This document shows positions 33,318-42,076 of a stretch of 64,000 nt of DNA, in pieces. Position 1 is the stretch's first letter. Each line of letters opens with the position of its first letter. The position numbers and the translations under genes were made by a program. The notes below the pieces were generated by a model. That model worked only from the letters and a program-made list of their open reading frames with translations, ran no database searches and had not been told where the DNA came from. Origin of the DNA: Lysobacteraceae bacterium (lineage in GTDB: Bacteria > Pseudomonadota > Gammaproteobacteria > Xanthomonadales > Xanthomonadaceae); NCBI GenBank assembly GCA_016789405.1, contig JAEUPQ010000025.1, positions 1 through 64,000 on the forward strand, in the 5' to 3' direction.

Positions 33318-35765
33318 GTGGGCAACACTGAAACGAATCGCAATACACGCATGCAGGCGCCGGCCGTCCGGGCGCTCGTCATCGCCACCGCGCTGGCCCT
33401 GTCGGGCATGGCCGTGCCCGCCATGGCCGATGGCCGCGTCCTCGTCGACGGCCTGCGCTCGCCGCAGGGCTACGACGGTTTCATCGTGAAGTACCGCGAC
33501 GGCTCCGCCGAGCGCCGAGATGTCGGCAAGGTGAAGAGCGCCCTGACTCGCATGGGCCAGGCCAGGATCGCCGGCCGGGCGATGCGCCTGGGCCATGTCC
33601 GCCGCCTCGCGCTCGGCGCCGACCTCGTGTCGGTCGACCGCAAGCTGGACCGGGTCGAGGCCGAAGCGCTGATGCGCCGGCTCGCTGCGGACCCGAACGT
33701 CGAGTACGTCGAGCCCAACCTGATCCTCACCCACACCATGACGCCGGACGACGCGCGTTTCGGCGAGCAGTGGCATTACAACGGTCCGAACGGCATGCGC
33801 GTGGATCGCGCCTGGGACGCCGCGAACGGCAACGGCGTGGTGGTGGCGGTGATCGACACCGGCATCGTGCCGCACCCCGACCTCGACGCGCGCATCCTGC
33901 CCGGCTACGACTTCGTCAGCAATTCGGCCAACGCCCGCGACGGCAACGGCCGCGACAGCAACCCGAACGACGAGGGCGACTGGGTGGCGACGGCCGGCGA
34001 GTGCGGCCTGGGTTCGCGCGCCTCGAATTCCAGCTGGCACGGCACCCATGTCGCCGGCACGATCTCCGCCGTCACCAACAACGCGACCGGCGTGGCCGGC
34101 ATCGCCTACAACGCCCGCGTGGTCCCGGTGCGCGTGCTGTCCAAGTGCGGCGGCACGCTCGCCGACATCCAGGACGGCATCGTCTGGGCCGCTGGCGGCA
34201 CCGTCAGCGGCGTGCCTGCCAACGCGAACCCGGCCGAGATCATCAACCTGAGCCTCGGCGGCGGGTCGAGCTGTCCTGCGAGCATGCAGTCGGCGGTCGA
34301 CAGCGCCGTGCAGCGCGGCACGACCGTCGTGGTCGCCGCCGGCAACTCCAACCGCGACGTCGCCGGCTTCATGCCCGCCGGCTGCAACAACGTGGTCGCG
34401 GTGGCGGCGTCCGACAAGGAAGGCCACCGCTCGTGGTTCTCGAACTACGGCGCGAAGATCGACGTGACCGCCACCGGCGGCGAAACCTGCTCGCCCGACA
34501 ACATGAATGGCGAACACCTGCCGCTGGCCACCGATCCGACCAACTGCAACATCAGGCACGAGACCAAGGGCGTGCTGTCGACGCTCAACGCCGGCACCAC
34601 CACGCAGGGCCAGTCGAGCTACGCCTTCTACCAGGGCACCTCGATGGCGGCGCCGCACGTGGCCGGCATCGCCGCGCTGATGCAGTCGGCGGTGACCACG
34701 CCGCTGACCCCGGCGCAGCTCGAGAAGGCGCTCAAGGACACGGTCCGTCCGCTGCCCGGCCTGTGCCCGGGTGGCTGCGGCGCGGGTCTGGTCGATGCCG
34801 AAGCGGCGGTGGCCGAAGCCATCCGCATCGGTGGCGGCAGCAACGTCGCCCCGGTGGCGGGCTTCAGCAGCACGGTCAGCGGCCTCACGGTGAACTTCAC
34901 CGACAGCTCCAGCGACAGCGACGGCAGCATCGCCTCGCGAAGCTGGAATTTCGGCGACGGCACCACCTCGACCGTCACCAGCCCGACCAAGACCTACACC
35001 ACGGCCGGCACCTACAGCGTCACCCTGACCGTGACCGACAACGGCGGCGCGACCGACACCGAGACCAGGTCGGTGACCGTGACCAGCGGCGGTGGCGGCA
35101 ACGTGCTGGCGAACGGCGTCGCGGTGACCGGTGTGTCCGGCGCAGCGGGCAGCAGCCAGTACTACACGCTCGATGTGCCGGCAGGCGCGTCCGGTCTGAA
35201 GTTCGTGACGTCCGGCGGCAGCGGCGATGCCGATCTGTACGTGCGCTTCGGCGCGCAGCCGACGACGACCACCTTCACCTGCAAGTCCGAAGGTGCGACC
35301 AACGCGGAAACCTGCAACATCGCGACCGCGCAGGCCGGCACCTACCACGTGCTGGTGCGTGGCTACAGCGCCTTCTCCGGGCTGAGCCTCACCGGCAGCT
35401 ATGGCACCGGAGGCGGTGGTTCGCAGACCTACACCAACGGCACCGACTTCACGATCCTGGACAACAGGACGGTGGAAAGCCCGATCACGGTGTCGGGCCG
35501 CACCGGGAATGGTGCCGTGAGCACGCCGGTGGCGGTGGCGATCGTGCACACCTTCCGCGGCGACCTGAAGATCGAGCTGGTCGCGCCGGATGGTTCGGTC
35601 TACCTGCTGAAGAACTACAACGCCAGCGACAGCGTCGACAACGTCAGCGCGACGTACAACGTGAACCTGTCCGGCGAGGCCCTCAACGGCACCTGGAAGC
35701 TGCGGGTGAACGACAACGCGCTCAACGACACCGGCCGCATCGACAGCTGGAGCATCACGTTCTGA
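33318..35765 (+). CDS. Secreted subtilisin-family S8 serine peptidase with PKD, PPC and P domains
   Basis: An 815-residue preproenzyme and likely type II secretion substrate. The GTG at 33318 follows GGAGGAG with 7-nt spacing and gives a signal peptide (hydrophobic core ALVIATALALSGMAVPAMA, cleavage near 37). An I9-like propeptide spans about 45-150. The catalytic triad is Asp180 (AVIDTG), His241 (HGTHVAG) and Ser442 (GTSMAAPH), with the oxyanion Asn343 (AAGNSN). After it come a PKD domain (about 510-590, FSSTVSGLTVNFTDSS...FGDGTTS), a PPC domain (about 597-690) and a proprotein-convertase P domain (about 705-815). This layout is common in Lysobacter and relatives. Cysteines at about 276, 319, 348 and 391 may form disulfides. 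Confidence 0.93.
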   Translation: MGNTETNRNTRMQAPAVRALVIATALALSGMAVPAMADGRVLVDGLRSPQGYDGFIVKYRDGSAERRDVGKVKSALTRMGQARIAGRAMRLGHVRRLALGADLVSVDRKLDRVEAEALMRRLAADPNVEYVEPNLILTHTMTPDDARFGEQWHYNGPNGMRVDRAWDAANGNGVVVAVIDTGIVPHPDLDARILPGYDFVSNSANARDGNGRDSNPNDEGDWVATAGECGLGSRASNSSWHGTHVAGTISAVTNNATGVAGIAYNARVVPVRVLSKCGGTLADIQDGIVWAAGGTVSGVPANANPAEIINLSLGGGSSCPASMQSAVDSAVQRGTTVVVAAGNSNRDVAGFMPAGCNNVVAVAASDKEGHRSWFSNYGAKIDVTATGGETCSPDNMNGEHLPLATDPTNCNIRHETKGVLSTLNAGTTTQGQSSYAFYQGTSMAAPHVAGIAALMQSAVTTPLTPAQLEKALKDTVRPLPGLCPGGCGAGLVDAEAAVAEAIRIGGGSNVAPVAGFSSTVSGLTVNFTDSSSDSDGSIASRSWNFGDGTTSTVTSPTKTYTTAGTYSVTLTVTDNGGATDTETRSVTVTSGGGGNVLANGVAVTGVSGAAGSSQYYTLDVPAGASGLKFVTSGGSGDADLYVRFGAQPTTTTFTCKSEGATNAETCNIATAQAGTYHVLVRGYSAFSGLSLTGSYGTGGGGSQTYTNGTDFTILDNRTVESPITVSGRTGNGAVSTPVAVAIVHTFRGDLKIELVAPDGSVYLLKNYNASDSVDNVSATYNVNLSGEALNGTWKLRVNDNALNDTGRIDSWSITF

Positions 35766-36021
35766 GGTTCGTGCAGCCTTGATGTCGCGCGAGAGCGCCG
35801 ATTCCGTTCCGGCCCCGGGCGCCCCGGGAATCTCGCCGGGACGGAATCGACAAGGCGGGGCGGCCGCAAGGCCGTGCCCGCCGCCATCCAGGCTTCGTCT
35901 TCCTTGTCCGTCGTGGCAAGCGACGGACGGGAACGATCACTCCCTGTTCCCGGAAAGACGACGCAGGACGGCGCAGCCGACGCATGAACCCTTTCTGCTT
36001 GCATGGATGCGCTCGCAAGCA
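35766..36021 (+). ncRNA. Highly structured noncoding segment, candidate small RNA or long 3' UTR
   Basis: Between the peptidase stop and the terminator lies a run of hairpins: an 8-bp perfect stem at 35906-35928 (GTCCGTCG/CGACGGAC), a 6-bp GGGAAC/GTTCCC stem right after it (35929-35951), and a 7-bp TGCTTGC/GCAAGCA stem at 35996-36021, ending two bases before the terminator stem. Nothing in it looks like a protein. It may be the 3' UTR of the peptidase or an independent RNA. I do not recognise a known riboswitch or sRNA family. Confidence 0.35.
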
Positions 36022-36023
36022 GG

Positions 36024-36052
36024 CGCCCCGGGCTCCACCGGGGCGTTTTTTT
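36024..36052 (+). terminator. Strong rho-independent terminator
   Basis: An 8-bp GC stem (CGCCCCGG/CCGGGGCG) with a 6-nt loop is followed directly by TTTTTTT. It points rightward and is the best intrinsic terminator in the window. It ends transcription from the peptidase side, just before the convergent phosphoesterase gene (stop at 36062). Confidence 0.9.
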
Positions 36053-36061
36053 GCGTGCCCG

Positions 36062-36712
36062 TCAGGAACGTTGTTCCCGGACCAGCGCGATGTGTCCGTC
36101 GGCGCACACTGCGAAACGATCCTCGCGGCTGAGCGCAACGATGTGCCCGCCGGTGAAGGCCGAAAACGCCGGCAGCACGGTGACGTCCGGGCGCAGCCAG
36201 AAAGCAGGCAGGGGACGCGGCAGGCCGGGCAGGCGCAATGCCGGGTGCAGGTGTCCCGCGATCACGTGCAGCGACGGATGCGGGCAGGGCTCGTGCCGCA
36301 TCAGGATCGCGCCGTCGGCCACGGATTCGCCCAGCGCGTCGATCTCCCGCCCGGCCGCTTCGCGATGACGGTCGTGGTTGCCGCGCAGCGCGGCGATGCG
36401 CAGGCCGGCATGCGTGCCGCGCCACTGCTCCCAGCCGTCGCGCCAGCGTGCGTGATGCGTCGCGCCGTGCAGCAGGTCGCCGAGCACCCACAGCTCGTTC
36501 GCGCCGGTCGCGGCGATCAACCCGTCGAGTCGCGCGAGGTCGTGTACGGTCCCGCCGCTGGGCAATGCGATGCCTGCGGCGCGGAACACGTCGCCCTTGC
36601 CCAGGTGCAGGTCGGCGATCAGCAGCCGCCCGCGCGACGGCCAGAACAGCGCGCGATCGGCGAACAGCTGCATGGTCTCGCCGGCGATGTCGACGGCGAT
36701 GCGCTCAGCCAT
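36062..36712 (-). CDS. pdeM: Ligase-associated metallophosphoesterase PdeM
   Basis: A 216-residue calcineurin-like phosphoesterase, the last gene of the ligase-associated repair cassette. Metal-binding motifs are in order: DLHLGKGD (about 34-41), GDLLHG (about 78-83), GNHDRH (about 111-116) and AGHLHPAL (about 152-159), with a late FSAFTGG. The family is named for a DNA-damage-response endonuclease/phosphodiesterase role, biochemically little studied. The ATG at 36712 overlaps the helicase stop by 8 bp. It probably acts on DNA ends handled by the other three products. Confidence 0.9.
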   Translation of the reverse strand: MAERIAVDIAGETMQLFADRALFWPSRGRLLIADLHLGKGDVFRAAGIALPSGGTVHDLARLDGLIAATGANELWVLGDLLHGATHHARWRDGWEQWRGTHAGLRIAALRGNHDRHREAAGREIDALGESVADGAILMRHEPCPHPSLHVIAGHLHPALRLPGLPRPLPAFWLRPDVTVLPAFSAFTGGHIVALSREDRFAVCADGHIALVREQRS

Positions 36713-39239
36713 TCGCCTTCTCCAGGCGCGCCGCCGCGCGCTGCACGCGCGTCTTCCAGTCCTCGGTGCTGAGCTGGCCGCGCAGCGCCTCGGCCCACAG
36801 CGGGAACGACAGCGGTGTGAACGATGCCGGCCGGCGCAGGTCGATGCTGCGCGCCGCGCAGTCGCGGAGACACGCGTCAAGCGCCGGCAGGTCGAGCGTG
36901 TTCGCGAGCACTTCCGCTTCGGCCTGGGCCAGCAGCACGTGGTCGGGGTCGTGGCGTGACAGCACGTCGTACAGCAGGCCGGCGGAGGCCTGCAACTGGC
37001 GCATCGAACGTGGCGCGCCGCCGGGCAGCGAGGGCGGCAGCAGGCCTGCAATGCGCGCGATCTCGCGGAACTGGCGCCGCGAGAGTTCGGCGAGGTTCGC
37101 GCCTTCGCGCAGGTCGTCGACCAGCTGCGCAGGATCGAGCTGCGCGCGCAGGCCGTCGGCATCGATCCCTGTCTTTGCCTGGGCCGAAAGGATCAGGCCG
37201 TAGTCGTTCGCGGCGAAGCCGAAGGTGTTCGGCGCCAGCCGCCCCCAGCGCCGCGCCAGCAATGCGGCCAGGCCTTCGTGCACGGCGCGCCCGGCGAAGG
37301 GGAACACGCACAGGTGCTGCCCGTCGCGCGCTTCGAACCACTCTGCCAGCAGCACGCCGGGGCGCGGCAGGGACGACAGCCGCGCCTGCAGCGCGAGGAT
37401 CGGCGCCAGCGCGCGCATCTCCGGCGCATCCTGCGCGCTCGCGCCCGACAGCACGGACTCGACCTCGCGGCCGAGTTCGGTCGACAGCGGCATCCGACCG
37501 CCCTGCCAGCGCGGCACCGCACCGTCGCCGGGCTTCGCGAGGCGCACATACGCGGTCATGTCGCGGACGCGCGACAGCTCGAGCGTGCGGCCGGCGAACT
37601 GGAAGCGATCGCCGGGACGCAACCGGCCGATGAAGCTTTCCTCGACCGAGCCGAGGCGGCCGCCCTTGAGGAATTTCACCGCCATGCCGGCATCGCTGGC
37701 GATGGTGCCGATCGACAGGCGATGGCGGAACGCGATGCGGCGCTCATGCACGCGGTAGAAACCGTCGTCGTCGCGCACGACGCGGCGGTATTCGGGATAG
37801 TGCGACAGCGCGCTGCCGCCTTCGACGATGAAGGCGAGCACGGCATCCCACTGCGTGCGCGTCAGCGCGGCATAGGCATGCGTGCCGATGACTTCCGCGT
37901 AGAGCGCGTCTGCATCGAAACCTCCGCCCAGCGCCAGCGTCACGCAATGCTGCGCGAGCACGTCCAGCGCGAGCCGTGGTGGCGGCCGCGCTTCGATCCG
38001 GCCGTGGGCGAGGGCGACGCGCGCGGCCGCATATTCGGCCAGCTCCAGCGCATGCGTCGGCACGCAGACGATCGCACCGGCCTCGCCGGGGCGATGCCGC
38101 GCGCGGCCCGCGCGCTGCAGCAGGCGCGACATGCCTTTCGGACTGCCGATCTGCAGCACCTGTTCCACTGCCGGGAAATCCACGCCCAGGTCGAGGCTCG
38201 AGGTCGCCACCGCGCAGCGGATGCGGCCGTCGCGCAGGCCATCCTCCACCGCGCGGCGCAGCGTCGGGTCCAGCGAGCCGTGGTGCAGCGCGAGCGTGTC
38301 CGGCGCGTGCGGCCACACCGATTCCAGCGCGCGATGCCAGAGCTCGGCCTGCGCACGCGTGTTCGCGAACAGCAGCGACGTCCGCGCCTGCGCCAGCATC
38401 GCGACCACGCGCGACAGCTGCGACAGACCGAGGTGGCCGGCCCACGGGAAGCGTTCGCGTTCGCCGGGCAGCAGGGTCTCGATCGACACGCGGCGCGGCG
38501 CGGGACCGCTGACGATCGCGGCGTCGGGCACGTGCGGCAGCAGCGCGTCGCGGGCCTCGTCGAGGTTGCCGATCGTCGCCGACAGGCCCCAGGTGCGCAG
38601 TGTCGGCGACAGCGCGCGCAGTCGCGCCAGGCACAGCTGCAGCAGCGTGCCGCGCTTGTTGCCGAGCAGTTCGTGCCATTCGTCGACGACCACGCCGCGC
38701 AGGCCGTGCAGCTGCGCCGGCGTGTCGTCGTAGGAGAGCAGCAGGGCGAGCGATTCGGGCGTGATCACCAGCACGTCGAGCTTGCCCGCCCGCGCCAGGC
38801 GCTTGTCGCGTGCGCTGGCATCGCCGGTGCGCATGCCCACCGTCCACGGCAGTTGCAGTCCGTCGACGGGTTCGCGCAGGGCACGCACGGTGTCGTTGGC
38901 CAGTGCACGCAGCGGCGTCACCCACAGCAGCGTCGGCCCGGAAACGCGCGGGCCGGCCGTGACATCGCCACCGCGCAGCGCGTCGAGCAGCGGGCCGCCG
39001 AACGCGGCAAGGGTCTTGCCGCTGCCGGTCGGCGTGTGGATCAGCCCGCTTTTGCCGGCGAGGTAGCGCGTCCAGGCCTCACGCTGGAACGGCAGCGGCG
39101 ACCAGCCGCGCGTCGCGAACCAGTCGCGGAGCCTGCGCATGGCCGCCGTCGCCGTGATCGCGGGCGGCGACGGCGGAGGTGGCGCGGTGCGGGCCTTGCG
39201 CGACGATGCGCGCGTGCAGGCGGCGCTGCGCGTGCTCAT
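36705..39239 (-). CDS. Ligase-associated DEXH-box helicase (Lhr-core type)
   Basis: An 844-residue superfamily 2 helicase. Motif I TPTGSGKTLAAF has Lys75, motif II is VVVDEWHELLG (DEWH), motif III LSATIG, motif IV FANTRAQAE, motif V TSSLDLGVDF and motif VI LQRAGRARHRPG. The Lhr winged-helix and C-terminal domains follow (about 420-840). This is the ligase-associated branch, shorter than full Lhr. The first 33 residues are low in similarity, so Met34 (39140) is a possible start; the ATG at 39239 overlaps the ligase stop (ATGA) and is preferred. It would unwind or remodel DNA during nick or break repair with the adjacent ligase and nucleases. Confidence 0.92.
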   Translation of the reverse strand: MSTRSAACTRASSRKARTAPPPPSPPAITATAAMRRLRDWFATRGWSPLPFQREAWTRYLAGKSGLIHTPTGSGKTLAAFGGPLLDALRGGDVTAGPRVSGPTLLWVTPLRALANDTVRALREPVDGLQLPWTVGMRTGDASARDKRLARAGKLDVLVITPESLALLLSYDDTPAQLHGLRGVVVDEWHELLGNKRGTLLQLCLARLRALSPTLRTWGLSATIGNLDEARDALLPHVPDAAIVSGPAPRRVSIETLLPGERERFPWAGHLGLSQLSRVVAMLAQARTSLLFANTRAQAELWHRALESVWPHAPDTLALHHGSLDPTLRRAVEDGLRDGRIRCAVATSSLDLGVDFPAVEQVLQIGSPKGMSRLLQRAGRARHRPGEAGAIVCVPTHALELAEYAAARVALAHGRIEARPPPRLALDVLAQHCVTLALGGGFDADALYAEVIGTHAYAALTRTQWDAVLAFIVEGGSALSHYPEYRRVVRDDDGFYRVHERRIAFRHRLSIGTIASDAGMAVKFLKGGRLGSVEESFIGRLRPGDRFQFAGRTLELSRVRDMTAYVRLAKPGDGAVPRWQGGRMPLSTELGREVESVLSGASAQDAPEMRALAPILALQARLSSLPRPGVLLAEWFEARDGQHLCVFPFAGRAVHEGLAALLARRWGRLAPNTFGFAANDYGLILSAQAKTGIDADGLRAQLDPAQLVDDLREGANLAELSRRQFREIARIAGLLPPSLPGGAPRSMRQLQASAGLLYDVLSRHDPDHVLLAQAEAEVLANTLDLPALDACLRDCAARSIDLRRPASFTPLSFPLWAEALRGQLSTEDWKTRVQRAAARLEKANG

Positions 39240-40846
39240 CGTGCGAGCGTCCGCAGCGCGTCGATGCGGTCGGCATCGACCGGCGTCTTGTCGCGCCGCC
39301 AGCGCAGGATGCGCGGGAAACGCACCGCGATGCCGGACTTGTGCCGCGTGGAGCGGTTCACGCCCTCGAAGCCGAGTTCGAATATATGGTGGGCGCGCAC
39401 CGAGCGCACCGGCCCGAAGCGTTCGATCGTGTTCGCGCGGATCCAGCGGTCCAGTTCGAGGATCTCGCGGTCGTCCAGGCCCGAGTAGGCCTTCGCTACC
39501 GGCACCAGCGCTTCGCCGTCCCAGACGCCGAAGGTGTAATCGGTGTAGAGCGTGCTGCGCCGGCCGTGGCCGGCCTGCGCGTACAGCAGTACCGCGTCGA
39601 TGGTCAGCGGGTCGATCTTCCACTTCCACCAGTCGGCGCGCCTGCGACCGACCTGGTATGGCGACGACCGCCGCTTGAGCATGAGCCCTTCGACGCCGCG
39701 TTCGCGCGCGCTTGTGCGCAGCGCGGCGGCGGCGTCCCAGTCGCGCGCGTCCACGGCTGGCGACAGCGCGATGCGCGCCTGCGCGTCGGGGCTGTCGGCC
39801 CACAGGGTTTCGAGCAGCGCGCGACGTTCGTGCAAGGGCCGCGCGCGCAGATCCTCGCCGTCGAGTTCCAGCAGGTCGTAGGCCAGCATCCGCGCCGGAT
39901 GATCGGCCAGCGACTTCGCACCGGGCTTCAGACGCTGGATGCGGGTCTGCAGCGATGCGAACGGCGCCGGCATGTCCACGGCGTCGTGCCAGACCAGCAG
40001 TTCGCCGTCGAGCACGGCGTTGCGCGCCAGCGCCGACGCCGCGCGCTCGATTTCGGGAAATCGGCCATCCAGCCGTTCCTCGCCGCGCGACCACAGCGCG
40101 ATGTCGCTGCCGCGCCGGATCAGCTGCAGGCGGATGCCGTCCCACTTCCACTCCACCAGCCAGTCGTCGATCGCGCCGAGCGACGCGGCCTCGGTCTCCA
40201 GCGGCGAGGCGAGGAAGAAGGGATACGGCTGCGCGCGGTCGCCGGGCAGCGGCTGCGGCGACAGCAGGTCGCGCAGGAAGGTCTCGGACGGCGTCCAGCG
40301 GCCGAGCATGCGCTGCGCGATCAGCGCGATATCCACGCCCGACAGTTCCGCGAGCGCCTGCTGCACCATGCGCTGCGACACGCCGATGCGCAGCGCGCCG
40401 GTCAGCAGCTTGTTGAAGACCAGCCGGCCTTCGCGGTCGAGGTGGCGCCAGCCATGCACCACGGCGTCGCGGCGCAGCGCTTCGTCGCGGCCGGCCACGG
40501 CGAGCAGGCGTTCGATCCAGGTGTGCAGCGGCACCACGTCCAGGCTCTCGGCGGCCGGGTCGTCGAGCAGCAGCGCCAGCGTTTCGGCGAGATCGCCGAC
40601 CTGCTCGTAGGAGGCGTCGACCAGCCACGGCGGCGTGGCGCTTTCCTCGGCGATCCACGCGCGCAGTTCTGCGCTGCCCGCGATCCGGGCGCCGGCGCCG
40701 CCGATCTTGCCGCCACTGAGCAGCCACAGCGCCCAGACGGCGTCGCGCAGCGGCGCGGTGCGGAAGTAGTCGAGCAGCGCCGCGCGCTTGTCCAGTGTCG
40801 CGGTGCTGCGGTCGAGGCGGCGATAGAGTTCGGCGAAGCGCTGCAT
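39236..40846 (-). CDS. ATP-dependent DNA ligase (ligase-associated cassette)
   Basis: A 536-residue ATP-dependent ligase. Residues about 1-205 form an N-terminal helical DNA-binding domain (LLTGALRIGVSQRMV region). The adenylation motif EWKWDGIR has the nucleophilic Lys234 (KWDG). Later motifs are visible: NAVLDGELLVW (III), YDLLELDGED (IIIa), ERGVEGLMLKRRSSPY (IV) and DWWKWKIDP (V), followed by an OB-fold ending at HKSGIAVRFPRILRWR. This is the cisATL / LigB-like type found with Lhr helicase and exonuclease. It overlaps the exonuclease stop by 1 nt. Confidence 0.95.
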   Translation of the reverse strand: MQRFAELYRRLDRSTATLDKRAALLDYFRTAPLRDAVWALWLLSGGKIGGAGARIAGSAELRAWIAEESATPPWLVDASYEQVGDLAETLALLLDDPAAESLDVVPLHTWIERLLAVAGRDEALRRDAVVHGWRHLDREGRLVFNKLLTGALRIGVSQRMVQQALAELSGVDIALIAQRMLGRWTPSETFLRDLLSPQPLPGDRAQPYPFFLASPLETEAASLGAIDDWLVEWKWDGIRLQLIRRGSDIALWSRGEERLDGRFPEIERAASALARNAVLDGELLVWHDAVDMPAPFASLQTRIQRLKPGAKSLADHPARMLAYDLLELDGEDLRARPLHERRALLETLWADSPDAQARIALSPAVDARDWDAAAALRTSARERGVEGLMLKRRSSPYQVGRRRADWWKWKIDPLTIDAVLLYAQAGHGRRSTLYTDYTFGVWDGEALVPVAKAYSGLDDREILELDRWIRANTIERFGPVRSVRAHHIFELGFEGVNRSTRHKSGIAVRFPRILRWRRDKTPVDADRIDALRTLAR

Positions 40847-41850
40847 CAGTCGTCGCCGCCGTAGTCGGTGCGGAAGTTGCCGGCGTCCACACCTGCATCG
40901 GCAAGCGTGCGCACCAGCGCCTCGGTGTTGCCGTGGGTGGCGATGACGCGGCGCGCGCCGGTCTCGCGCACCGTGCGCAACAGCGCGGGCCAGTCGGCAT
41001 GGTCGGACACGACGAAGCCGCGATCGACATTGCGCCGTCGGCGGTTGCCGCGGATCAGCATCCAGCCCGAGGCGAACCCGGTCTGCGCGCGGCGGAAGCG
41101 CCGCATCCACGGACTGCCGGCTGCCGACGGCGGCGCCAGCACCAGTTGTCCTGCGAATCGTCCCGCAGCGTCCGCGCCGCGCCCGCCTTCGCTCACGGGC
41201 CGCGTCTCCAGCAATGCGATGCCCGCCTCGCGGTAGACGTCGATGCCGGGCACCATCGCGCCATGGATCCAGGCCGGTTCATGGGTGAACGCGCGCAGTT
41301 CCGCGAGCAGGCGCTGCGCCTTGCCCAGGGCGTAGCAGAACAGCACCGCAGCGACGCCTTCGGCGGCGCATTCGTCGCGCCAGGCGACGATGTCGCGCGC
41401 CACGTCGGCGGTGTCGGGCCAGCGATAGATCGGCAGTCCGAACGTGGCTTCGGTGACGAAGGTGTCGCAGGGCAGGACCTGGAACGGCGGGCAGGTGGGA
41501 TCGGGCTGCCGCTTGTAGTCGCCCGATGCCACCCAGACCTCGCCGTCGACCTCGATGCGGACCTGCGCGGAGCCGAGGACATGACCCGCCGGATGCAGCG
41601 AGACGCGCGCGGCGCCGAGACGGAAGGGCTCGCCGTACTCGTACGCGTGATAGTGCTGTTCGCCCAGCCGCCACTGCAGGATCGGCAGGCCGGCGCGGGC
41701 GACGTGGTACTCCCCCATGCCCGTCCGCGCATGGTCGCCATGCCCATGGGTGATGACCGCGCGCGCGACCGGACGCCACGGGTCGATGTGGAAATCGCCT
41801 GCGGGGCAATACAGGCCTTCCGGCCGCTGCACGATCAGATCCTGTGACAT
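40846..41850 (-). CDS. Ligase-associated DNA exonuclease (metallo-beta-lactamase fold)
   Basis: A 334-residue protein of the beta-CASP/SNM1-like metallo-beta-lactamase family. AVITHGHGDHARTG is the HxHxDH zinc motif; LHPAGHVLGSAQVRIE, VWVASGDYKRQPDP (GD metal ligand) and VVSDHADWP (the late His) complete the site. It opens the four-gene repair operon. The ATG at 41850 gives MSQDLIVQRPEGLYCPAGDFHIDPW, the usual family start; ATG 41892 would add 14 residues. No ribosome binding site is evident at either. It would trim ends before ligation. Confidence 0.9.
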   Translation of the reverse strand: MSQDLIVQRPEGLYCPAGDFHIDPWRPVARAVITHGHGDHARTGMGEYHVARAGLPILQWRLGEQHYHAYEYGEPFRLGAARVSLHPAGHVLGSAQVRIEVDGEVWVASGDYKRQPDPTCPPFQVLPCDTFVTEATFGLPIYRWPDTADVARDIVAWRDECAAEGVAAVLFCYALGKAQRLLAELRAFTHEPAWIHGAMVPGIDVYREAGIALLETRPVSEGGRGADAAGRFAGQLVLAPPSAAGSPWMRRFRRAQTGFASGWMLIRGNRRRRNVDRGFVVSDHADWPALLRTVRETGARRVIATHGNTEALVRTLADAGVDAGNFRTDYGGDD

Positions 41851-42002
41851 CGCGTTCGATACGGTCGGCGCTCGCGGCCGGATGCGTGACATGACGTCCG
41901 ATACTAGCGATGCCGCCGCGCCACCGACGTCGATGCGGTGCGATGCGCGTGCCGAGCGTGGCCCGCGTTCGGGATTCCGTCAGGAATGCGTGCCGCCCTC
42001 AT

Positions 42003-42033
42003 GCAGAACGCCCGGGCATGCCGGGCGTTCTGC
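42003..42033 (-). terminator. 13-bp perfect GC hairpin after the heparinase-like gene
   Basis: GCAGAACGCCCGG pairs perfectly with CCGGGCGTTCTGC around a 5-nt loop, 44 nt downstream of the 42077 stop. There is no U-tract on either strand, so it may be a rho-assisted terminator or an mRNA 3' stabiliser. It separates the polysaccharide unit from the repair operon. Confidence 0.55.
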
Positions 42034-42042
42034 TGGATCGCG

Positions 42043-42069
42043 TCATCGAATCGACATCATCGAATCGAC
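42043..42069. repeat. 13-bp perfect direct repeat, near-tandem
   Basis: TCATCGAATCGAC occurs twice with one base between (42043-42055 and 42057-42069), immediately before the stop of the heparinase-like gene. It is likely a small slippage duplication in noncoding DNA. Confidence 0.6.
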
Positions 42070-42076
42070 GTTTCGC

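Noticed and set aside
35890..35990. Possible cyclic di-GMP (GEMM) riboswitch because of GGCAAGCGACGG-like text
   Set aside because: The conserved GGCAAACC / GACGCAAAGC core and the P1 helix are missing, and no gene follows in the right orientation.
36705..41030. A 1441-residue helicase extending through the ligase gene
   Set aside because: The upstream 597 codons run in a wrong frame over the ligase; the helicase starts at 39239 (or 39140).
42043..42069. attL/attR-like site of a mobile element
   Set aside because: The 13-bp repeats are one base apart, with no integrase or tRNA nearby; this is a local duplication.
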